From contig DVHY01000137.1 in the NCBI GenBank assembly GCA_018711755.1, positions 1 to 34,633 of the forward strand: a stretch of DNA of 34,633 bases, written 5' to 3'. This document shows positions 1 through 8,470 of the stretch, piece after piece. Made by a program: the position numbers and the translations under genes. Position 1 is the first letter of the stretch. Every line of letters begins with the position of its first letter. Source of the stretch: Candidatus Limivicinus faecipullorum (GTDB lineage Bacteria > Bacillota > Clostridia > Oscillospirales > Oscillospiraceae). The notes below the pieces were generated by a model. That model made no database searches, was not told the DNA's origin, and saw nothing but the letters and a program-made list of their open reading frames with translations.

Positions 1-67
1 GCCCTGCTCGGGTCCCCCAGCCTCCTCAGCCGCAGGGAAAAAGGGGCTAAATTATCATTGCGGCAGA

Positions 68-1141
68 TTGGAGAATGCCTCTATGCACGACCTGTCCACC
101 GATATCCTGTCCCTCTCCGGGGAGGCTGCCCTGCTTATTCGCCGCAATCTGGTGTATTTTGCCAACTCCGCCGCCTGCCGTATTCTGGGCCAGGACTGCC
201 TTGGAAAGTCCCTGAGATCCCTGCTGGGTCCCGGCGTGGCCGAGAGCCAGGCCTCCTCTTTTATCGTGGAAATCAGCATAGGCGGCAGCCAATATGCCGT
301 CCGGGTCAACCGTTTCGAGGACAGCCAGCTGGTCTTCCTGCGCCAGTGCAGCAATTCTCCCCTGCTGCTCAACGACGCCCTCATCTTCTCCATGAGAAGC
401 AGCCTGATGAATTTCAGCCTTTCGGCGGATATGCTCCGCACCCGGGCCGAAGATAAGGAGGATGCGGAGCTGCTTTGCGCCCTGCGCTCCATCACCCACA
501 GCTATTACCGCATGATGCGGGTGCTCACCAACGCCTCCGCAGTGCTCTCCATCACCCAGGGCAGCCTCATCTTCTCCCCGGAGGAACTGGACGTGGCCCG
601 TCTGGTCTCCGGCCTGGTGGAGACGGCCGCCATGCTCTCCCCCCAGGTGGAGCTGAAGCTCGTATGCGAGCAGGTGCAGCCCATCGTGGCCGACAGGCAG
701 TTGGTGGAGCTGATAATCCTGAACCTGATATCCAACTGCCTGGTCCACGCCGTCGGCTGCACCCGGATCGCTCTCAGCCTCATGGGCACCAGGGACAGTC
801 TCATTATCTCCGTGGACGACGACGGCTGCGGCATAGCCCCGGAGCAGCTGGGCAGCGTCTTCGACCGCTACTGCCACGGCTTCGACATGGGCAGCATGCT
901 CTCCGGCGCCGGGCTGGGCCTCACCGTGGTCCGTTCCGCCGCCTGCCTCCACGGCGGCACGCTGCTGCTGGAGAGCCGCCAGGGGAAGGGCACTACGGTG
1001 CGGGTCTCCCTGAGCCGCCATATCAGCAGCTCTGTCCTGAAAAGCCCCGGAGAAGACCTGGAGCCCGGCATAAAGACCGTGCTCACCGGCCTGGCCGACT
1101 GCCTCCCCGACGAATGCTACACCGAAAAATATATGGACTGA
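68..1141 (+). CDS. PAS-like / histidine-kinase-like protein with HATPase_c domain; phosphoacceptor His apparently missing
   Basis: 357-aa ORF; N-box-like LNLISNCLVHA, G1 DDDGCGI, G2 GAGLGL and C-terminal GGTLLLESRQGKGTTVRVSLS typical of HATPase_c. TTG start at 68, or ATG at 83 preceded by GGAG. Confidence 0.8.
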   Translation: MENASMHDLSTDILSLSGEAALLIRRNLVYFANSAACRILGQDCLGKSLRSLLGPGVAESQASSFIVEISIGGSQYAVRVNRFEDSQLVFLRQCSNSPLLLNDALIFSMRSSLMNFSLSADMLRTRAEDKEDAELLCALRSITHSYYRMMRVLTNASAVLSITQGSLIFSPEELDVARLVSGLVETAAMLSPQVELKLVCEQVQPIVADRQLVELIILNLISNCLVHAVGCTRIALSLMGTRDSLIISVDDDGCGIAPEQLGSVFDRYCHGFDMGSMLSGAGLGLTVVRSAACLHGGTLLLESRQGKGTTVRVSLSRHISSSVLKSPGEDLEPGIKTVLTGLADCLPDECYTEKYMD

Positions 1142-1165
1142 GCTCCTGTTTTATATTGAACGTCT

Positions 1166-1199
1166 AAAAGGCTCTGCGTTTTTCCGCAGAGCCTTTTTT
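1166..1199 (+). terminator. Intrinsic terminator, bidirectional (convergent genes)
   Basis: aaaaggctctgcg-ttttt-ccgcagagccttttttt stem-loop with T-tract between convergent ORFs. Confidence 0.85.
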
Positions 1200-1212
1200 A
1201 ACATCAGCCCCC

Positions 1213-2043
1213 TCAGGGCAGGTTCAGCCGGTACTTCAGCAGCAGCCGGGTGGGGATATAGAGTACCGCAAAGAACACCAGGGCGTACAGGAAAGCTCCC
1301 AGCAGTACCAGGTGTACCGCCGCCGGACCGCTGATATTCTGGGCGCTGTTGGCCATGAAGTCCAGCAGTCCCGCATTGCCGGTGAAGACCAGAAGCAGGG
1401 GCTGGAGTATGGACAGGGCCACGTTTATCGCAAAGAAGAACACTACGGACAGCAGCAGCTTGTGGTTGGAAAAGCTGTAGCCTATAGCCATGGCGCTGTA
1501 AAACTGCATGCAGGTAAAGCAGCAGGCGGCAAAGACGAGCGCCAGCAGTTCCAGGATGTAGGCTATGATATGCAGCAGGCCGAAGTCCAGGAGCTTAGCC
1601 CAGACCTCACCCATGACATAGCTGATTTCGGACCAGTCCACATCCATCAGGTCCAGGTTGCACAGGAACATCAGGACAAAAGCCAGCATACACACCAGCC
1701 AGGTCGCTACGAACCACACGGAGGAGACTATGAGCTTTGCAAAAATGTGTTCATCCACGCTCACCGGCAGGGTGAACATGAGATAGCCCTCGTCCCCCAG
1801 GAGGTTTTTCCTGAAGCGCTCTATGCACACCACCAGGGCCATGATGCACACTGCTATAAGCCCCGCCGCAAAGAGGAACATCACTATGCCGAAGAGCACC
1901 GTGAACCAGCCGTAATCCTGAAGATTTTCCATGCCCCTTATGGACAGGCCCGCCAGCACCGACAGTCCCAGGCATACCAATATAAAGGGGACCATGGTGC
2001 GCCCGCTGCCCTTGAACTCATGCTTTATAAGTTTGCCTAGCAT
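1213..2043 (-). CDS. ABC transporter permease (multi-TM)
   Basis: 276-aa hydrophobic protein; start overlaps the stop of the upstream ABC ATPase gene (ATGCTAG). Confidence 0.8.
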   Translation of the reverse strand: MLGKLIKHEFKGSGRTMVPFILVCLGLSVLAGLSIRGMENLQDYGWFTVLFGIVMFLFAAGLIAVCIMALVVCIERFRKNLLGDEGYLMFTLPVSVDEHIFAKLIVSSVWFVATWLVCMLAFVLMFLCNLDLMDVDWSEISYVMGEVWAKLLDFGLLHIIAYILELLALVFAACCFTCMQFYSAMAIGYSFSNHKLLLSVVFFFAINVALSILQPLLLVFTGNAGLLDFMANSAQNISGPAAVHLVLLGAFLYALVFFAVLYIPTRLLLKYRLNLP

Positions 2044-2735
2044 TTGAATACCTCCCTGAAATACTCATCCACGCTCTTGCCATACTGCTGGCGTATATCG
2101 TCCACCGATGCCTGGAGAGCTATCTGGCCCTGGTTTATGAACAGCACCTCGTCCAGGACCTTCTCCACGTCGCTTATAAGGTGGGTGGAGATGAGCACCA
2201 CCGCCTCCGGGTCATAGTTTCTGATTATCGTGTCCAGGATGTAGTCCCGTGTGGCCGGGTCCACACCGCCGATGGGCTCATCCAGCAGGTACAGCTTAGC
2301 CTTGCGGCTCATGACCATGATGAGCTGGACCTTCTCCTTGGTGCCCTTGGACATCTGTCTCAGCTTCTTTTTCCTGTCCAGGCCCAGGCGGTCCAGCATG
2401 GTCTCCGCCCGCTGCCGGTCAAAATCGGCATAGAAGTCCTGGAAGAAATCCATCAGCTGCTCCACATTCATCCACATGGGCATGCAGGTCTTGTCGGGCA
2501 GGTAGCTCACCAGAGCCTTGCTCTCCGGCCCCGGCTCCTCCCCGCATATCAGCACCTCCCCATGGCTGGGGCTCAGCAGGCCGTTGGCCAGTTTTATAAG
2601 GGTGGTCTTGCCGCTGCCGTTGGGGCCCAGCAGTCCCACTACCCGGCCGGGAGCTATGCTTATGTTCACATTCCTCAGCGCCTGGGTAGAGCCGAAGCTC
2701 TTGCCTAGGTCCCTGCACTCAAAGGTGGCCGTCAT
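2037..2735 (-). CDS. ABC transporter ATP-binding protein
   Basis: Walker A GPNGSGKT; Walker B LYLLDEPIGGVD; H-loop STHL. Confidence 0.93.
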   Translation of the reverse strand: MTATFECRDLGKSFGSTQALRNVNISIAPGRVVGLLGPNGSGKTTLIKLANGLLSPSHGEVLICGEEPGPESKALVSYLPDKTCMPMWMNVEQLMDFFQDFYADFDRQRAETMLDRLGLDRKKKLRQMSKGTKEKVQLIMVMSRKAKLYLLDEPIGGVDPATRDYILDTIIRNYDPEAVVLISTHLISDVEKVLDEVLFINQGQIALQASVDDIRQQYGKSVDEYFREVFKC

Positions 2736-3103
2736 TGTTTATCCTCCTCTTTTCCCTCTTTTATCAGGTTTATTATCTCCTGAGGCGTATAGCCCAGTTT
2801 CTCCATGTTCTCCATAAACCCCAAAATGTACTGCCGGGCCATGGCCTTTTTTGCCTCCATTATTACCTCCATGTCCTCCGTCACAAAACGTCCGCTGCTG
2901 CGCTGGGAAAATACCAGGCCCTCCCGCTCCAGCTCCTGGAACGCCCGCTGCATTGTGTTGGGGTTCACCTTGGCCTCCGCCGCCAGGTCCCTCACCGTGC
3001 TCAGCTTCTCCCCGGGCGGCAGCTGCCCCGACACTATGCTCAGCTTTATCTTATCCACCAGCTGACTGTATATGGGCATGTCGTTGTTGAACGTCCAGTC
3101 CAT
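2732..3103 (-). CDS. GntR-family (YtrA-like) transcriptional regulator
   Basis: 123 aa; N-terminal wHTH IYSQLVDKIKLSIVSGQLPPGEKLSTVRDLAAEAKVNPNTMQRAFQELEREG; AGGAGG RBS; overlaps the ABC ATPase start. Confidence 0.92.
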   Translation of the reverse strand: MDWTFNNDMPIYSQLVDKIKLSIVSGQLPPGEKLSTVRDLAAEAKVNPNTMQRAFQELEREGLVFSQRSSGRFVTEDMEVIMEAKKAMARQYILGFMENMEKLGYTPQEIINLIKEGKEEDKQ

Positions 3104-3116
3104 GTCATCCCTCCTT

Positions 3117-3152
3117 TGTGTTATTGTATTAAGCGATTAGTACAATAACACA
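3117..3152 (-). promoter_or_regulatory. Palindromic operator candidate upstream of gntR, overlapping the promoter -10
   Basis: Perfect 12-nt arms TGTGTTATTGTA / TACAATAACACA separated by 12 nt. Overlaps TTGACA(3165-3170)-17-TATTGT(3142-3147) on the minus strand. Confidence 0.75.
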
Positions 3153-3331
3153 GCTCTGCCCGTTTGTCAATAGAGCGGCGAAATTTTTTTGAAAAAAGTT
3201 TGCGGGCAGTCGCGTCGGTCCCATGTATCCTCCAAGACAGCTTTTCCCCTCTGCATCTGGGGGCTTGACTTCGCTGTTGGCATCGTTCACAATATATGCA
3301 AGGTATGAAAAAGCATACAGGAGGTGGAAAC

Positions 3332-3586
3332 ATGCCAAAGCCCATATCCAAGGGCGGGGAGAAAAATCTTATCACCCGGCGGCTTATTCAGCTGCGCAGG
3401 CTCAGGGGCCTGTCCCAGCGGCAGCTGGCCGCCCGCCTTCAGCTGGAGGGCTATGACATGGACAAGAATGTGATAACCCGGATAGAGACCGGGAATCGCT
3501 ATGTGACGGATATCTAGCTGGCGGCTCTGTGTAAAGTGCTGGATGTCTCCTGCGGCTATCTGCTGTACGGGGACGAGGAAGTATAA
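3332..3586 (+). pseudogene. XRE/Cro-type helix-turn-helix regulator interrupted by in-frame TAG at 3515-3517
   Basis: ATG at 3332 after AGGAGGTGG; MPKPISKGG...RIETGNRYVTDI*LAALCKVLDVSCGYLLYGDEEV*. Homology-like sequence continues in the same frame after the TAG to TAA at 3584-3586. Confidence 0.75.
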
Positions 3587-3614
3587 AGGCCGGCTGTGTT
3601 TACAGCCGGCCTTT
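3585..3614 (+). terminator. Intrinsic terminator between convergent genes
   Basis: aaaggccggctg-tgttta-cagccggccttt stem-loop. Confidence 0.8.
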
Positions 3615-3634
3615 GGTATGGTTATGAACTTTTC

Positions 3635-4063
3635 TCAGTCAGAGCAGTGCTCGCAGCTCTGCACCTTGAACTTCTCCGGGTCGTAGGCTATGCCGTGCTT
3701 GTCGTAGTAGTCCTTCACCGCCGCCTGTACGGCCTCCTCGGCCAGCACGGAGCAGTGTATCTTCTGGGGGGGCAGACCGTCCAGGGCCTCTACCACAGCC
3801 TGGTTTGAAAGCTGCAAAGCCTCCTCCACAGGCTTGCCCTTGATGAGCTCGGTGGCCATGGAGCTGGTGGCTATGGCGCTGCCGCAGCCGAAGGTGTTGA
3901 ACTTGCAGTCGGTGATGATGCCGTCTTTCACCTTTATATACATACGCATTATATCGCCGCACTTGGCGTTGCCCACTTCGCCTATGCCGTCGGCGTCATC
4001 CATCTTGCCCACGTTCCGGGGATTCTGGAAATGGTCCATGACCTTGTCGCTGTAAAGTGCCAT
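3635..4063 (-). CDS. nifU: Fe-S cluster assembly scaffold NifU/IscU
   Basis: MALYSDKVMDHFQNPRNVG...GNAKCGDIM...FGCGSAIATSSMATELIKGK...HCSVLAEEA; three conserved Cys. Confidence 0.95.
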   Translation of the reverse strand: MALYSDKVMDHFQNPRNVGKMDDADGIGEVGNAKCGDIMRMYIKVKDGIITDCKFNTFGCGSAIATSSMATELIKGKPVEEALQLSNQAVVEALDGLPPQKIHCSVLAEEAVQAAVKDYYDKHGIAYDPEKFKVQSCEHCSD

Positions 4064-4097
4064 TATATTTTCCTCCTGTATATCTGGTGTTGTCTAT

Positions 4098-5288
4098 TTA
4101 TATGAGATGGGGCCTCTGGCCCTTCTCCAGCTCGTCCCACACCGGGGACATGTTCCGCAGGTACTCCACCACCTGGGGCACCACCTTGCAGATGTGGTCT
4201 ATCTCCTCCATGGTGTTGTACTCGCCGATGGACAGGCGCAGGGAGCCGTGGGCCACCTCGTGGGGCAGGCCCAGGGCCAGCAGCACGTGGCTGGGGTCCA
4301 GGGAGCCGGAGGTGCAGGCGCTGCCGGAGGAGGCGCAGATGCCCTTGGCGTCCAGCATCAGCAGCAGGCTCTCCCCTTCTATGCCCTCAAAGCACATGTT
4401 CACGGTGCCGGGCACATGGTGCTCCAGGCTGCCGTTTATCTTGCTGTGGGGTATTTTGGACAGCTCCGCAAAGAGCTTGTCCCTCATGGCTATCATCTTT
4501 TTGCTGTCGGCTTCCATATTGTCCACCGACTCCTTGAGAGCCGCCGCCATGGCCACGATGCCCGCCACGTTCTCGGTGCCGGCCCGCTTGCCCCGCTCCT
4601 GGGCGCCGCCCTCTATCAGATTGAAGAGGGGGATGTTCTTGCGCACGTACAGGGCGCCCACGCCCTTGGGGGCATGGAACTTGTGGCCGGAGATGGACAG
4701 CATGTCTATATTCATTTTCTCCACATCTATGGGCATGTGGCCTGCGGCCTGGACGGCGTCGCAGTGGAAGGGGATGCCCTTCTCCCGGCAGAGGGCGCCT
4801 ATCTCCTCCACGGGCTGGACGGTGCCTATCTCGTTGTTTGCAAACATGATGGTCACCAGGCAGGTGTCCTCCCGGATGGCGGCCTTCAGGTCCTCGATGC
4901 GCACCACGCCGTCCTCATGGACGTCCAGCAGCGTCACATCAAAGCCCTCTTTCTCCAGGCGCTTGAGAGTGTGGAGCACGGCGTGGTGCTCGAACTTGGT
5001 GGATATCAGGTGCTTTTTGCCCTTGCGCGCCCCCACCCGGGCAGCAGACATGATGGCCTGATTGTCCGCCTCGCTGCCGCCGGAGGTAAAGTATATCTCC
5101 TTGGGGCTGGCGGCGCCCAGGCACTCCGCCACGGTGGCTCTGGCCTGGGCCAGGGCCTCGGCGGCTCTCTGGGCAAAGCCGTACAGGCTGGAGGGATTTC
5201 CGTAATCCTCGGTGAGGAAAGGCATCATGGCGTTCAGCGCAGTCTTGCTGACGCTGGTGGTGGCTGCGTTATCAGCATACACGAACAT
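4098..5288 (-). CDS. nifS: Cysteine desulfurase NifS/IscS
   Basis: MFVYADNAATTSVSKTAL...SISGHKFHAPKGVGALYVRK (PLP Lys)...SSGSACTSGSLDPSHVL (active Cys). Start taken at 5288 rather than the ORF-track 5324. Confidence 0.95.
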   Translation of the reverse strand: MFVYADNAATTSVSKTALNAMMPFLTEDYGNPSSLYGFAQRAAEALAQARATVAECLGAASPKEIYFTSGGSEADNQAIMSAARVGARKGKKHLISTKFEHHAVLHTLKRLEKEGFDVTLLDVHEDGVVRIEDLKAAIREDTCLVTIMFANNEIGTVQPVEEIGALCREKGIPFHCDAVQAAGHMPIDVEKMNIDMLSISGHKFHAPKGVGALYVRKNIPLFNLIEGGAQERGKRAGTENVAGIVAMAAALKESVDNMEADSKKMIAMRDKLFAELSKIPHSKINGSLEHHVPGTVNMCFEGIEGESLLLMLDAKGICASSGSACTSGSLDPSHVLLALGLPHEVAHGSLRLSIGEYNTMEEIDHICKVVPQVVEYLRNMSPVWDELEKGQRPHLI

Positions 5289-5351
5289 ATTTATATCTCC
5301 ATTTCCTTTATTATTTCCTATCATTCTACTGGGAATTATACCACAGCCCTA

Positions 5352-5783
5352 TTATTTGTCAATGGGCTTTTTCCACTTTTCCCCGCTGAGCAGGTCTTTC
5401 AGGGTGACTGTATCCAGGTAGCTGTTGGTGATGTCGTCCAGTTCCTTCCACATAGGGGCCGTCATGCACACCCCGGCCAGCTCGCAGCAGACTCCCCCGG
5501 ACTTGATGCAGGACACCGGGGCCAGATTGTCCTCTATGCAGCGGAGTATCTCCCCCACGGTGTAATCCTCCGGCGGCCGGTTGAGCTTATAGCCCCCCTC
5601 TTTGCCCCGGGTGCTGCTGAGCAGCTCCGCCTTTTTCAGCTGCCCCACTATCATCTCCAGATATTTCATGGAGTAGCCCTGGCGGTCGGCCACGGTCTTC
5701 AGGGAGATATAGCCCTCCTCCCGGTGCTGGGCCAGGTCCAGCATCACCTGCAAGGCGTAACGCCCCTTGCTGGTTATATTCAA
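5352..5783 (-). CDS. Rrf2-family regulator (IscR-like, Cys-containing)
   Basis: MNITSKGRYALQVMLDLAQHREEGYISLKTVADRQGYSMKYLEMIVGQLKKAELL...; SCIKSGGVCCELAGVC motif. TTG start with strong RBS. Confidence 0.9.
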   Translation of the reverse strand: MNITSKGRYALQVMLDLAQHREEGYISLKTVADRQGYSMKYLEMIVGQLKKAELLSSTRGKEGGYKLNRPPEDYTVGEILRCIEDNLAPVSCIKSGGVCCELAGVCMTAPMWKELDDITNSYLDTVTLKDLLSGEKWKKPIDK

Positions 5784-5822
5784 AGGCTCGCCTCCTTCTT
5801 TGGTATTTCCTACTGTTTTAAT

Positions 5823-5844
5823 ATACCATAAGTTTTATAGGAAT
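5823..5844 (-). promoter_or_regulatory. Candidate Rrf2/IscR-type operator
   Basis: 22-bp imperfect dyad ATACCATAAGTTTTATAGGAAT upstream of the Rrf2-nifS-nifU operon. Confidence 0.55.
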
Positions 5845-5990
5845 TAAAGTCCCTTTCCCCCTTTATTTTTCCCGAAGAGGTCTTTTCGGCGTGCAAAAAT
5901 TGCACATCAAAAGCAAAATTTCCTCTTGCTTTATCTCGCTAATGTGTTATTATACTACCGTGATAAAAACCTGTATGGAGGATATGAAAA

Positions 5991-6833
5991 ATGAAAAAAC
6001 TGCTTGCTCTTCTCCTGGCTCTGTCCATGGTATTTGCCCTCTGCGCCTGCGGCGGCTCCGGCGAGCCCGCTGCCGATACTGCCGATGATACCGCCGAGGC
6101 TCCTGCCGATGACGCTGCTGCCGACAGCGACCTGGCCTATGTCCAGGGCAAGGGCAGCCTCATCGTAGGCATCACCGACTTTGCCCCCATGGACTACAAG
6201 GATGCCAACGGCGAATGGATAGGCTTTGACGCAGACATGGCCAAGGCCTTTGCCGAGAGCCTGGGCGTGTCCGTGGAGTTCATCGAGATAGACTGGGACA
6301 ACAAGATACTGGAGCTGGACTCCAAAAGCATCGACGCCGTATGGAACGGCATGACCCTCACCGACGAGGTGCTCAATTCCATGGAGTGCTCCAATCCCTA
6401 CTGCAAGAACGCCCAGGTAGTGGTCGTGAAGTCCGAGGTGGCCGACCAGTACCAGGATACTGAAAGCCTCAGCGGCCTGGCTTTTGCCGTGGAAGCCGGT
6501 TCCGCCGGTGAGTCCGCCGTGAAGGACCTGGGTATTGAGGACTACACCGCCGTGCCCACCCAGGCCGACGCCCTGATGAACGTTGCCGCCGGTACCGCCG
6601 ACGCCTGCGTCATCGACCTGCTCATGGCCGGCGCCATGATAGGCGAGGGCACCAGCTACGACCAGCTCACTTACACCGTCTCCCTCACCGAAGAAAATTA
6701 CGGCGTGGGCTTCCGCAAGGGCAGCGACCTGGCCGCCGCCTTCAATGAGTTCTATGCCGCCGCCTTTGCCGATGGCACTGTGGAAGAGATCGCCACCACC
6801 TACGGCGTGCAGGAATCCATAGTTGCAGAATAA
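5991..6833 (+). CDS. Polar amino-acid ABC transporter substrate-binding lipoprotein
   Basis: Lipobox LCACGG after signal peptide; LIVGITDFAPMDYKDANGEWIGFDADMAKAFAESLGV typical of SBP_bac_3. Confidence 0.93.
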   Translation: MKKLLALLLALSMVFALCACGGSGEPAADTADDTAEAPADDAAADSDLAYVQGKGSLIVGITDFAPMDYKDANGEWIGFDADMAKAFAESLGVSVEFIEIDWDNKILELDSKSIDAVWNGMTLTDEVLNSMECSNPYCKNAQVVVVKSEVADQYQDTESLSGLAFAVEAGSAGESAVKDLGIEDYTAVPTQADALMNVAAGTADACVIDLLMAGAMIGEGTSYDQLTYTVSLTEENYGVGFRKGSDLAAAFNEFYAAAFADGTVEEIATTYGVQESIVAE

Positions 6834-6851
6834 GGAAAGTTCCTGTATAAT
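6823..6851 (+). promoter_or_regulatory. Candidate internal sigma-A promoter for the permease/ATPase
   Basis: TTGCAG (6823-6828)-17 nt-TATAAT (6846-6851). Confidence 0.55.
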
Positions 6852-6872
6852 AAAATAGCTTGCTAAATCGTT

Positions 6873-6901
6873 AAGCAGAGGGAGCACCGCTCCCTCTGCT
6901 T
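6873..6901 (+). other. Intercistronic stem-loop (mRNA stabiliser or attenuator) after the substrate-binding protein gene
   Basis: Perfect 13-bp inverted repeat aagcagagggagc-acc-gctccctctgctt with no following T-tract. Confidence 0.7.
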
Positions 6902-6951
6902 GCGGACTGTCTTGAAACATTTTACCCTATACATACAAAGTGAGGTCAGCC

Positions 6952-7608
6952 ATGTTCCAGACCGTTGTAATGAGCCTGAACGAGGGCTTTGTCAAATCCC
7001 TGGAGATCTTCATACTCACCCTGCTGGGGGCCATACCCCTGGGGCTTATAATGTCCTTCGGCTCCATGAGCAGCTTCAAACCCCTCAACGGTTTTGTGCG
7101 CACGGTGGTGTGGATATTCCGGGGCTCCCCTTTGATGATACAGCTGCTGCTTATCTACTACGCCCCCGGCATGATGGGCTACAACATCTGGGGCACAGGC
7201 TCCTCCGGCCGCTTTGCCGCCGCCATGGCCGCCTTTATCCTCAACTATGCCTGCTACTTCTCGGAGATATTCCGGGGCGGCATAGAGAGCATACCCCGGG
7301 GCCAGAAGGAGGCGGGCCAGGTGCTGGGCATGACCGGCACCCAGATATTCTTCAAGGTCACCCTGCTCCAGGTCATAAAGCGCATAGTGCCCCCCATGGG
7401 CAACGAGATAATCACCCTGGTGAAGGACACCTCCCTGGTACGTGTCATCTCCGTGTACGAGGTGATGTGGAACGGCCAGGCTTTCATCAAGTCCTCCGGG
7501 CTCATCTGGCCGCTGTTTTTCACCGCCGTCTACTACCTGGCCTTCAACGGCCTGCTGACCATACTCTTCGGCTGGCTGGAAAAGAAGCTGGACTATTTCA
7601 AGGTTTAA
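6952..7608 (+). CDS. Amino-acid ABC transporter permease
   Basis: MFQTVVMSLNEGFVKSLEIFILTLLGAIPLGL...FRGSPLMIQLLL...SEIFRGGIESIPRGQKEAGQVLGMT (HisM/EAA loop). Confidence 0.93.
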   Translation: MFQTVVMSLNEGFVKSLEIFILTLLGAIPLGLIMSFGSMSSFKPLNGFVRTVVWIFRGSPLMIQLLLIYYAPGMMGYNIWGTGSSGRFAAAMAAFILNYACYFSEIFRGGIESIPRGQKEAGQVLGMTGTQIFFKVTLLQVIKRIVPPMGNEIITLVKDTSLVRVISVYEVMWNGQAFIKSSGLIWPLFFTAVYYLAFNGLLTILFGWLEKKLDYFKV

Positions 7609-7620
7609 GGGGGCTGCGCC

Positions 7621-8406
7621 ATGGCACTGCTTGAAGTTACCGATCTCCATAAGAATTTTGACCAGCTCCAGGTCCTGAAAGGCATCAGCTTCTCCCTGGA
7701 AAAGGGGCAGACTCTGTCCGTTATCGGCCCCTCCGGCGGCGGCAAGACCACCCTTCTCCGCTGCCTCAACTTCCTGGAAATGCCCAGCGCCGGGAAAATA
7801 GCCATAAACGACGATAAGGGCAGCCATGTGCTCTTTGACGGCAGCGCCGGGAAAGAGCTGAAGGCCGCCCAGATACGGGAGAACCGCCTCCACTTCGGCC
7901 TGGTGTTCCAGAGCTTCAACCTCTTCCCCCAGTACACCGCCCTGCAGAACGTGTCCCTGGCCCCCCAGCTGCGGGCCAAGGGCAAGGAGGACAGGAAAGC
8001 CCAGCTCCAGGCCATAGAGGAAAAGAGCGTGGACCTGCTGCGCCGTGTGGGTCTGGGGGACAAGCTGAACTACTACCCCCACCAGCTCTCCGGCGGCCAG
8101 CAGCAGCGGGTGGCCATAGCCCGGGCTCTGGCCCTCACCCCCGACGTGCTCTTCTTCGACGAGCCCACCTCGGCCCTGGACCCGGAGCTCACCGGGGAGG
8201 TGCTGAGCGTCATCCGCCAGCTGGCCCAGGAGAACATGACCATGGTGGTGGTCACCCACGAGATGGGCTTTGCCCAGGCGGTGTCCGACCAGGTGCTGTT
8301 CATTGACGGCGGCGTCATCGTGGAGCAGGGCCCGCCGGAGCAGGTGCTGGGCGCCCCCGCCGAGGAGCGCACCCGGCAGTTCCTCCGAGGCTTTGCAAAA
8401 GACTGA
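7621..8406 (+). CDS. Amino-acid ABC transporter ATP-binding protein
   Basis: GPSGGGKTTLLRCLN, LSGGQQQRVAIARAL, VLFFDEPTSALDPELTGEVL. Confidence 0.95.
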   Translation: MALLEVTDLHKNFDQLQVLKGISFSLEKGQTLSVIGPSGGGKTTLLRCLNFLEMPSAGKIAINDDKGSHVLFDGSAGKELKAAQIRENRLHFGLVFQSFNLFPQYTALQNVSLAPQLRAKGKEDRKAQLQAIEEKSVDLLRRVGLGDKLNYYPHQLSGGQQQRVAIARALALTPDVLFFDEPTSALDPELTGEVLSVIRQLAQENMTMVVVTHEMGFAQAVSDQVLFIDGGVIVEQGPPEQVLGAPAEERTRQFLRGFAKD

Positions 8407-8414
8407 TATACATG

Positions 8415-8464
8415 AAAGGCCCCCGGGTCGGTACGGACCGTTCCGTGCTGACCCGGGGGCTTTT
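8415..8464 (+). terminator. Bidirectional intrinsic terminator
   Basis: gcccccgggtc...gacccgggggc followed by tttta, between convergent genes. Confidence 0.85.
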
Positions 8465-8470
8465 ATCGTT

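Noticed and set aside
4107-5831. 574-aa plus-strand ORF
   Set aside because: Antisense to nifS and the Rrf2 gene; no recognisable motifs; composition artefact.
6946-8259. 437-aa minus-strand ORF opposite the amino-acid ABC permease/ATPase
   Set aside because: Antisense artefact of GC-rich codons.
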